A stretch of 62,178 nucleotides of DNA from a virus. Positions 29,114 to 39,600 of this stretch are shown here, in pieces (the stretch's first letter is position 1; each line of letters opens with the position of its first letter). The notes under the pieces were generated by a model. It saw only the letters and a list, made by a program, of their open reading frames with translations. It had not been told where the DNA came from and did not search any database. A program made the translations under genes and the position numbers. Location: the IMG/VR virus record IMGVR_UViG_3300032431_000082, positions 1 through 62,178 of that record, one strand, 5' to 3'.

Positions 29114-29281
29114 TTAGCGGGTACCACCTCCTTCCCTTCTACCCGGTGCACCTTCTTCAGGTGGCTTAAATGATTGAGAGATTGGTGTAATAGAGACATC
29201 AAGCATGGTCACTATCTCAGAGGGGAGTGTTGGCGCACTCCCCACATTAAGAGACAGTAAGGCCGTTGCAGTTAAGATCAT
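29114..29281 (-). CDS. possible small ORF, 55 aa, with hydrophobic N-terminus
   Basis: It reads MILTATALLSLNVGSAPTLP at the start and ends in a Gly/Arg-rich tail GAPGRREGGGTR. A GGAGGT sequence lies about 16 bases upstream of the ATG, farther than usual. It lies in the 335-base gap behind terL, convergent with it. A hairpin at 29222-29243 lies within it, which could instead mean the region is a terminator and not a gene. Offered as a candidate only. Confidence 0.3.
   Translation of the reverse strand: MILTATALLSLNVGSAPTLPSEIVTMLDVSITPISQSFKPPEEGAPGRREGGGTR
29222..29243. terminator. stem-loop downstream of terL
   Basis: GGGGAGTG (29222-29229) pairs perfectly with CACTCCCC (29236-29243) around a TTGGCG loop. 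No T-run follows on the plus strand. It may be a terminator or RNA-processing hairpin for terL, or another short palindromic repeat. The rest of the gap to 29434 is AT-rich, contains the palindrome TGTATATACA (29335-29344), and probably holds a promoter for the next gene. Confidence 0.45.
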
Positions 29282-29434
29282 TAAGGGTTCCAGATGTACC
29301 TCCTATAGTTAATGCAGCTACAGATAGAGTATATTGTATATACATCTAAATGCTTGATAACTATAGCTAAATAACACATCTTAGAAATAGGATATGTAGT
29401 AGGTAAGGTAGATGTCTGAATAGGGAGGTGCTGT

Positions 29435-30229
29435 ATGGATTGTTGTAGTGTGTGGGATACGAGGAAGGTACCGATATTAGCTGTAGTTGAAGTCCCCCAT
29501 GAAGAGGACCCGCCCATTACGGGTAAGGAGCAAGTATTAGCAGCTAGGTATTACCTCCGTATATACCCCCCACAGAGAGGGCAGGTAGGTGTAGTATTAC
29601 CTACTAGATGGGATATCCCTATGGCGGGTGTGACAGCAGGTGTAGCGAGGGTTGTATTACCACCATCAGTAGGGTATGGGATTAATAGCTCCTATAGGGT
29701 AGAGTACGTAATGTGGAGACCTATATTGAATGGGGTGATGGTAGGGAAGAGAGCACGTGTGAGGGTACCTGAGAGGGTGATTAAAGAGGAGTACTGGAAG
29801 GTACCCCATAACCATAACAAGGTAATGGAGTTACGGATGGTACACCTAATGGAGAGAGATAATATCCCCATAGGTATTATGAACCCCATATCAGTGAGGA
29901 GTGCACCATGTACTACAGAGACCATGCACTGTGGTAGTGGGTACGATGAGCCCATAACGTGGGATATAATGGAGCGGCCCTTAGAGGGCACATATGATAA
30001 GTCATTAAGGGATATAACAATGGGTGTCGATATACCTATAGGTAGCGGGTACGTAATAGAGTACCTAGTACCACTAACCTTAAGGGATGTAGTGCAGTAT
30101 AAGCCAGATAGAACACATATAGGAGATATAGGATCATGCCACGACAGTTCCCAATGTTGCCCCCCTCTAGTTGCGCCATGGGGTCGTTTACCTGGGACCC
30201 AGGGTACAAGTACCCCCTGGTACTATTAA
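29435..30229 (+). CDS. unrecognised protein downstream of terL, 264 aa
   Basis: ATG 29435 follows GGGAGGTG, a strong ribosome binding site. The protein is basic in the middle (GVMVGKRARVRVPERV) and beta-rich, with several cysteines near the C-terminus (CHDSSQCCPP). No membrane segment or known motif is visible. It overlaps the next gene by 94 bases, which is long for this genome; the next start could therefore be later. A structural (tail or neck) role is likely because it sits between terL and the tape-measure-like gene. Confidence 0.6.
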   Translation: MDCCSVWDTRKVPILAVVEVPHEEDPPITGKEQVLAARYYLRIYPPQRGQVGVVLPTRWDIPMAGVTAGVARVVLPPSVGYGINSSYRVEYVMWRPILNGVMVGKRARVRVPERVIKEEYWKVPHNHNKVMELRMVHLMERDNIPIGIMNPISVRSAPCTTETMHCGSGYDEPITWDIMERPLEGTYDKSLRDITMGVDIPIGSGYVIEYLVPLTLRDVVQYKPDRTHIGDIGSCHDSSQCCPPLVAPWGRLPGTQGTSTPWYY

Positions 30230-30684
30230 GCCCTACGCCAGTAGGGTGTGGCGGTATATGTTATACGTGCTGCATACAGATGCGATTCAGGGGCTTGAAG
30301 GTGTATAAGAATGGCACCTGGGAGTTATGTGATGGGTATGCTGCAGAGGGTGGGTTCTATGATAACTTTCACTTACCCCCACATGGGAGGGTAGACCCTG
30401 ACGGTAACCCACAGACTATAGAGTTACAGGGAGGGCGCCCCCCACTAGAGTTATGGGTAGATAGTAAGTACCTATACGACATCTACACAGACGTAAGTAT
30501 TACACCAGAAGGAGCTGGGTTCTACGCCCTAACGGGTGTAGTAGTAACGGGCATAGATATCAAGCATGGGCGTGGTAATGGGTTGATGACCATTGAGTCG
30601 TTAGTGGGTAGGTATGCGGGGTTAGTGCATAGGTGTGAGAAGTGGTGCGAGGCAGAGGTACGTGATATTATCTGCCTGAACTAG
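30136..30684 (+). CDS. unrecognised small structural-type protein, 182 aa
   Basis: ATG 30136 has AGGAGATA upstream; ATG 30178 (MGSFTWDPGYKYPL) is an alternative that would reduce the overlap with the previous gene to 52 bases. The N-terminal third contains PVGCGGICYTCC and the C-terminus HRCEKWCEAEVRDIICLN, so cysteines flank a beta-rich middle. They could bind a metal or form disulfides. It ends 13 bases before the tape-measure-like gene and is probably translated with it. The function is unknown; a tail-tube or tape-measure partner is a reasonable guess from position. Confidence 0.6.
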   Translation: MPRQFPMLPPSSCAMGSFTWDPGYKYPLVLLSPTPVGCGGICYTCCIQMRFRGLKVYKNGTWELCDGYAAEGGFYDNFHLPPHGRVDPDGNPQTIELQGGRPPLELWVDSKYLYDIYTDVSITPEGAGFYALTGVVVTGIDIKHGRGNGLMTIESLVGRYAGLVHRCEKWCEAEVRDIICLN

Positions 30685-30697
30685 GGGGGTATATGTT

Positions 30698-33600
30698 ATG
30701 GGTGGTAGTGGGTGGGATGAGGGGTACATGCAGAGATACCCTACGCAGCAGTATGGGCATGGGGTACGTAATGATATTAGTAATACAGGGATGCGGCCTA
30801 TTAGTAGTAGGGGAGGTAGTAGTAAGTTAGTAAGAGGTGTCATTACCAATATAGCAGATGCGGATACGTTCACCGTAAAGATAGACGGTGATAGGAAGAT
30901 TATAAGGTTAGAGGGTGTAGATGCGCCAGAGTTATCGCACAAGTCCCAGGTATGGGATGCGTTAAACCCATGGAGTAGGTACAGTAATAGTAATGGGTAC
31001 AACCCTCTATCAGCAGTAGGTAAAGCATTCAATCAACCATTTGGGTGGGAAGGTACAGAACGTGTCAAAGAGTTAGTAGGTGATGGTACTGTATCTGTAT
31101 CATTTAAGGAGAAGGATAAGTTTGGTAGGTACGTAGGAGACATCATTACGGGGGAGGGTAAGTCTGTAGCTCAGACCCTTATAAAAGAAGGGTATGCACA
31201 CCCATACCAACCAGGCACTAGGTTCTATAGTAGCGATGTCTTCACGCCTGAACTACGGAAGGAGTGGTTAAAGACGGTAGAGCAAGGTAAGGGATTATAC
31301 AGTGACCCCTCTTACATAATGCCAGTTGAGTATAAGCATCCAACAATAGGTACTATAGTATCTATGCTCATACCACTACAAGAGAGTACTGCATCTAAAA
31401 CTAATAGGGCATTAATAGAGCGTCAGGTAGTAGAAGACAGAGCCAAGGCATTAGGTATACCGCAAGGATTTGCATCACTAGCAAGCAAAGATCAGGGGTA
31501 TTTACTCCCTGCATCTATGGGTGGTTCGTACTTCTATGCCCGTGGTCAATACAATGCCCTAATGAGGCAAGCAGGGCTAACTGAGAACATAATAACTAAT
31601 GATGATGCGTCAGTAGCCACGTCAATGTACCAGGTGGGGTATTTAGCGAAGCATGGGCGTAACGCAAACTCATTACCACAGGACGTGGGCAGTACTGTAG
31701 TGGCGGGTGCATTAGTAGGTACATTAATGGGCGGGCTCAGTGGCCGTGTAGGTGGGGCCCTAATAGGCACATTAGCGGGTGGGTTACTAGGTGCAGGTGT
31801 AGGGTTAACGACATCCTATGTGACACAGTACGATAAGGAGTTAACTGGTGGGGGCTTAGGTGCGGCCATCAATGAGTGGGGCGCTAGTAATGATTGGGGT
31901 AGATTATATAAGGATGAGGTAGGGTTCATACCCTCAATAACGGGATTAATAGGTAGGGTATTAGATAGGACGTACCTATATGCCTCACCTAGTGGTGCAC
32001 TGTGGGGTGATAAGGATAATGGGCAGGTAATAGGTAAGGGAGGCTTAAGTTACCCAGGGGAGAGTAAGGGGTTCTTCGAGACGTTCTTGAGTAAGGGGAC
32101 AGAGATAGCGATAGGTGCAGCATCATCTGTGGCTCTGTATTTAGCGATAGGTGAACCTATTAACATCCTCTTAGGGGAGATGATGAAAGGTGAGGTGGAA
32201 TCCCTAATTAATGTGGGTGCCTCCGCTAATACCTTCAGAGGGGGTATGGTACAGGGTATCTTTGCTAGACAGTTAACTACGGGCATGGGTATAGGGGCAA
32301 CCAATGTAACGGAGTATAGGGAGGAGTTACTGCGTGAGATAGGTAGTACCACTAGGGCAGACTATGAGGGGTTAGAGAGGGCCCGGTCTATGGTGGATTA
32401 CTTATCTGTAGAAAGGAAGGCAGTAGTAGGCTCACAGATAATGGTGCAGCATGACCCACGCACTACTAAAGGTAAGGCACTATTAGAATCTGCCATGGCA
32501 GACCTTCAGAGAATGGAGGGGGCGTATGGTATGAAAGGGTTCTATTCACTAGATAGGATGGGTGCGAGTGTGTACCACATGTCTACCTTGACGAGAGAGA
32601 GGTCTGGTACATTGATGGAGAACACGCTCAAGCCATTTATCTTAGAGCACATAGACCCATACACTGAGGGGTCGGAAGGGGCTAGAGAATTGCGTAAGGG
32701 GTTGAGTAATGTAGTCAATGAGATGAAGAGACCAGCCTTCCTTGATGTAGAGCTCAATGATAGTTCTAGTAGAGCACTGGCATTCATTAGGGATGTAGAA
32801 GAGAGGAGTCAGGTACTACTACAAGCTAATCCCCGTATTAGTAATGCGTGGCAGCAAGCGAGGGCGGATGTAGTACTGACGGGTAAGTATGCGAAGGTAG
32901 ATGATGATATAGCCAATGTCACATTCAGGTTAAAGAATGCTGGCAAGGATAGGGCATCACGTGTAGCGTCTGTAATACAGGAGGTATTGGACCTTGTACC
33001 ATTACCTATAACGCAATTCAGGGCAGTGAGTAAGCACTTCGGTGGTGGTGTGGAGAGTTCTAAAGACATCAAGGTACTGGGTGATATATTCTCCTTCGAT
33101 GAGGTAACTAATTCAATAGGGCGCGCACTGCAAGGTACAGGTGGGTTAAGTGAGTACTTAGCAGAGTACAAGGCCTTGAGTAATACCCTCGGCCCTGATC
33201 TGGGTGTATTGAATGCAATAACAGAAGGCCCAGGTAGGATACTCCAGCACATTAAAGAGAGGCGTGAGGTAGTGAAGTCTTTAGAGGCATCCTCAGTAGC
33301 TATATCGAAGATGGAGAGGTCACTGTTTGCTAGCGGTAATATAAGGTGGGGGCATGAGATACCTGCGGATATGCTGCAGAGGGTAGAGGATGAGGTAGTA
33401 CAGGGTATGAAGGCCATGAACCCTGCATTGGATATAGCGAGTACTAAGGTGCAGGCAGAGATATATAGAGCTACGCAGATGAAGTTAGGGCCATTAGTAG
33501 ATCCATTAGTAAGAGAGATAACATTAATAGATGATGTGATGTTAGATGTCCTCAAGATACCAGGGGCGAGGGGTGAGGTAGGTTCTAAGGCGATGTCCAT

Positions 33601-36600
33601 TATAGGGGAGACACTGAGGTCACGGCAGCACGCATCATACATGTCTGGCGTGACTAAGAAGAAGTTAGATAGGGTGCGTGCGGGGTGGGGGAAGGATGCC
33701 ACATCTGGTGTTACTAAAGGTAAGTTAGGTACTGCAGCGATTAGTATCATAGCCCTCAGCCTATTCGCGGAGAAGTTAGTGCGTACGACTGATGGGGTAT
33801 CTATATTCACCCAATTAACTACGGCCCTATCACTGAGGGCTGAGGGTATACAGGTATCTAGTGAATTTAAAGGGGATGCGTTACTGCCAACAGTAGCCGG
33901 TATGCCACTAGATTACCTATTAGCGGCAGGGTTATTCGTGCCAGCACATTACATTGCCTCCGCTAAGCAGGGACAGCGAATACTCACGTACGCCATGAGA
34001 AGGGATACGGTAGCGAAGGCATTGAATATTACAGCCAGTGAGTTATCTGGTGCCATTAGTGGTGCAGTACCACACCCGAAGGTAACATCCTTTAATGGGG
34101 GGATGGTAGGAATAGAACTATTCCCTAATACACCGCGCGTAGTACTGCACATGAGTGGTGTGGAAGATGACTTCATGCGTATGTCGTTCGCAGCCTTAGA
34201 AGGTAATAAGTGGAGGAATACGGCTGCCGCATGGGCACTATCATTAGTAGCGATGACAGTCTTAACAAAGGGCATTGCAGGGGCAATGAATACCTCAAGG
34301 AGTATGACATCATCGGGGACATTAGATAGTACAGTCCTTGGGTCATTAGGGGCAGTAGCTGCCGGCAGTATACTAGGACGCACGATGGGAGGTAAGGGTA
34401 TCGTATTAGGTACGATAGTTGGGGCAGTAGTAGGTGCGGCCATAGGTACCGTGACATCTTCAATGAGAGAAGGTAGAGAGGGTACATTAGACCCTATAGC
34501 ATTGGGATTAGTGGGTGTAGGTGTGGGTAAGGCAGTAGGTGGTAAGGGTAGGAGGGGATTGGCAGGGGCCCTTATAGGAGGTGGGTTGGGATTAGTAGCG
34601 GGTATGTTCACATCATTCCTGAAGGTAGGGAGGGATGATTGGGAGACAGTGAATAAGAAGGAAGGCACTATACTCGCAGACATGACAACGTACGTCAAAA
34701 GGGTGAAGGATAGGGCGAGGGCGGGGGATGCTTCACGCCTTGAGTTAATGGGCGCTTACTATGCGATGGGGTGGATGAAGACCTTACGTGGTAAGGAACA
34801 GGAACCAGGCTATGTAAGAGGAGGTACACAGGTCATAGCGAAGCAGGCCGTACTCCCTAACCTGCAGATGTTCATGGCGGAGAGTATAAAGGGTGCGACC
34901 TATAATGAAGATGGGTCTATGAGGACTATGGGTACATCCTATTACTCTGTAGGTATACAGGGCCCTATTGTAACGGGTATATCTATCCCCATACCATTAC
35001 CATTCAAGGTCACAAGGGATGCTAGGGGGACTGTAGGTTTGGCCCTGAATGAAGACCCTAATGTTGGGACATTTATGGGTGACTTCTCTACGGTACGTAC
35101 AGCAATACTGACGACACTCACTGGATTAGGATTGATAACAGGGACTGCTAACCTAGCACAGGCGGGTATACGGTCTCTGGCAACACGTACCCCATTCATG
35201 AAGAACATGTTAGATGGGGGGTGGGATAAAGGGATACGTGGGGTAGTGACTGCCTTAACGGATACGGCCCTAATACTACCGAGTAGTGCCTTACGCATCA
35301 GTATGTCAATGACTGGTGTAGATTATATGGTTGCTGGTAAGGCATTCATGCCGAAGGTAATGCCTGCGATACAATCCCCATCATCTATAGCGCAGGGGAT
35401 GTTGCAGACACCTACAACAATAGGTACCCGTTCCGCATTAACTGACCCATCATTCTATGGTAGACATATAGGTCGGGCCCTAATATGGGGTGTATTAGGG
35501 GCGGCAGCAGGTAGTGCCCTTGGTGCGGTGATGTCATCTAGTCCTACAGACCCTTACGCATCGCAGGCGGGGTCTACTACCGGTGGTGTAATAGGTGCAG
35601 TAGCAGGGAGTGGCTTGTATATGGCAGCGGCCCTAACTAAGGAGAGCCGCTTAGGGGCTGGCATTATATCCCGTATGGGGAGACCACGCATCCCATTACC
35701 TAATACATTGAAGAAGGTAATAGGTAGGGGGGCGGGTGTGCTAGCGCTTATGGCCACATTGGGGACGCTATTCACATCATCTACATTCGGTATAGCTATA
35801 GGTATGGATAAACCCCCCTCATGGTCTGGGTACCAGGAGAGAGGTAATGCTGCATTCAATGCTGAATCCACACGCAAGTTAGAGGGCGAGTACTTCCCCT
35901 CATGGGTACCTATATTAGGGTACAAGGCACCAACGGATGCGACAGGTGCCATCCCCAACTTAGAGGCAGGGGGGTGGACATATCAGAGGGCTATGACAGT
36001 GGCGATGTATGCAACTGTAAGTACTGCTGCCATGACGATGTACGGTGGCATGGGGAAGAGTGCCGGGGATACAGTAGATGAGTACATGAGATTAGTACGT
36101 AGGAAGAGACCGGCCCCTACAGATAATATAATGGCGCAAGCGAGGGAGAGTATATTGCAGTGGAAGGCATCGCACTTAGAGAAGGATATAGATACAATCT
36201 TGAGGAGGGGTCACGATATAGGTGGGGATGCACTAGCCAGTAACTTACAGGAGTACCATAATGCCTCGAAGGTTCTATACGATAATAAGATACATAAGGC
36301 GGTACAGATAACCCCCAACATAAGCCAGGAAGTTGAGACGGCCCTCGATACAGTAGTCTCGAAAGGGCGCGGTATAGGTGTATCGTTGAAGTTATTACCT
36401 GACCTATTACCTAGGAGAGCATTAAAGGGTGCGACTCTATTAGGGGCAGTAGCATTAGGTGTAGGGTTAGTTACTGCATCTATGGGTAAAGATAGTATGG
36501 ATAGGTTATATGACCACTTAGATGGTGGCAATAGCCTAATGAGATCCATAGGGGATACAGTGCGGTTATTTACGGGCACTGATAGGTCTATTAATGAGGA

Positions 36601-39600
36601 GTCCCTATTAGCGAAGCAGTACGTTAAAGAGGGTGGTGGTATCAATCTCCTAACTAATAGGAAGATGTTGAAGGGTAGCAAAGAGTTAGGGGCTACTGCC
36701 AGTTCACTATGGAAGCAGATGTCAGAGTTAATAGTATTCGATGCCCCCAATGCGTTCGTGGGGGTGCAGGTACTAGGTGGTGTGACATTGAGGAGGGGCG
36801 AGTTTGGGGATAGAGTGACGCCATACTTACAGGTGCAAGGGGCGGGGGCTGACCTATCAACTGCCACGTACTCTATGTCCGCATCATTCCTCTTCAATTC
36901 AATAGGTACTAGTCAGGACTTACACTTCAATATGGTCAATGCCATGAGGGAGTTACAGACATTGACTAAGGAGAATGTACCAATAACTCAGGCCCATTTG
37001 AGGAGGGCATCTATAGGTATACTCTCGTACACTGCCAAGATGCAACCCTTAGCTAAGCCTAGAAAGTATAGTGTCCCTAGTGCGGGTGCCTTATCGGCTG
37101 CTGCTAAGGATCCTTTGATAGCTCTCGCACTATCACATAGGCAAGCGGTCACTAAGCAGATGGCGCATCAGCCCCCTGAGTCATTAATATCGGCCATGTT
37201 GAAGGAGGATATGAATCCAGCCTATAACGGTATGGATAGTAGTCTAATGGGGGCGATACTCACGGGTAGTAAGTTAATAAGTAGTACCTTCGGGAATATG
37301 ATGAGGGAGGTACGCATACATGGTATCAAAGCGTTCAGTGTGAGTAAGAATGGTCTGAGGGATGACACTGTCCCGCTAGCGCAAGGGGAGTGGATTGAGG
37401 ATGAAGTAGCAACTGGTATAAGTGGTAAGACATCCTTAACGGATAGTCCCCTATGGACACCCGCTCGTATGTTACTAGGGGTACTACCTACACCTATAGC
37501 GTATACAGTAGGGCTGACAGCAGTAGGTACATTGGGTATGTTTGCTGCTGCATCAGTAGGTGGGTTCTTCTTGAATAGGGAAGTGAATGCCATAGAGGAA
37601 GCATTAGATAAACATTACTCTAGGGATTGGTTCTTACGTAGGAAGGTGGGTGAGTACGAGATATACCCACATAGGGTGGCGAGAGTAGTATCCCCTGCCG
37701 GTACACAATTGACCCCCCATAACCTATATACGATAAGTGAGGGTAAGCATGGGGCGATGTACTCAATAAACCCACACCTTACGGATAATGTCACTACTAG
37801 GGGTGTGGCACAGAGTGCTGTGATATTACCACCTGCTAAGGTACACCAGATTGTAGAGATAGCGCAAGACGCCATCAATAGTTCCTTGAAGACTAATGGT
37901 GTCCTATTTGGTGATTACATGAGGACACAACCGTACCTACAGCAAGTTACTAATGCCGTGACTAATGTACACGGTAAGCCTATGCGGGTCAGTACATTAG
38001 TAGATGAGATATCATCGCCAGTATTGGATGTAGTTGATAGGTACTTCACTGCCTTAGACAATACATCTCTAGTTAGTAAGGTATTAGTTGGTAAGGATGT
38101 AGTAGAGTATAGGGTACCATTCCTATCGATATTCACTAATGCCCCTATAGAGCAGATAGTAGCGAACCCTAAGTCATGGGGAAGTGTTTATGGGGAGGGG
38201 TTCCAGGCATCTATAGCGAATAGGTTTGCGGATGGTATGCAGCCATACAATACAGTAGTAACACCCACGGGGGTAGAGTTATTAGACCCTGTGGGCACCT
38301 ATAAGGATGAGATAAAGAAGGTAATAAGGGAGGTAGTGGAGAGCGAGTTACACCAGTCAGGCTCCCTATTGAAGTTGAATAAGGGGGCGGTGAAGACTGA
38401 TGAGGATGGGATACTCCACTTAGTGCAGAGGGCATTGGATAAGCTAAGAGATAAGGGCGGGCCCCTAGGGAAGATGAGGCATGAATGGGCAGGTATGGCG
38501 ACACCCTTGCCCTTAGATGTAGCGGATAGGTTTGAGGAACTATTGGGTGAGAGTATAGATATGGGTCATAATGCCACGCCCCACGCTACCACACAACCAG
38601 GTAGGAGGATGGGGCCGGGTGTATCATCAACACCCCGTGGTATAGGTGGCGGTATGTCTGATGCAGAGTGGAGAGCTAGGAGGAGTAAGCCTACCAATTG
38701 GGGGAAGGTACAGAAAGGTGCAGGGGTTCTGACAGAGACACTATTCTCAGTGTTCAGTCTATTCGAGGCCACTGATATATGGGGGGCATTCGGTAGGGCG
38801 GCAGAAGCTTATGCACCCGACTCCACTTATACAACAGGGGAGCAGAAGGAGTTAGCACAAGAGGCTGGGTATGTAGGGGCTATGAGCTTACTATCCGCCG
38901 GTGTGATGGCTGGCGTAATGTTTGTAGGCGGTAAGTTGGTAGCCGGTATAGGGGTTATGGTTGGATTAGCGGGGGCATTAATTACAGGAGGTGTAGGGTT
39001 AACCTTCGGTAGTATTGCCTCTTTAGTGGGTCTAGGATTATTAGCTATAGGTGCGATAGGGACAGCCACGTACGGTCTAGTTAACTTACTAGCACCGCAG
39101 GGTATAAAAGATTCAGTCAATGGGTGGGTTAGTAATACAGGGTCTGCAATAGGTAAAGGATTAGGGGGTGCCGGCACTGCGATAACTACAGGTGTGACAG
39201 CGACTGCTAAGGGGGTATCTAAGGTATTTGATTGGTCTGTAAATACATTAGCCAATACTGTAGACACAGTAGGTAAGAAGACAGGTGCCACAGGTGTAGC
39301 TATGTTAGGTGGTGCGATAGGCGGTATTGCATTAGGGGGTGCTATAGCCAGCCTATCGTATGTGGCGGGTAGTGGGGCAGTAATGGCTGCTGGTGCGGGT
39401 ATAGCGGGTGTATTAGGATTAGGGGCCGGTGCTGCTGCGATAGCGGGTGGGGCAGTTATAGCGGGAGGTGTAGCTTTAACTAGTGCCTTAGTAATGGGGT
39501 TATGGGGGACGCTAGACCCGAAGGGGATGCAGAGAGTATGGAGTAAGATTACATCCACCCTATCGGGGGCTACTAAAGATGTGCCTATGATAGGGGAGGG

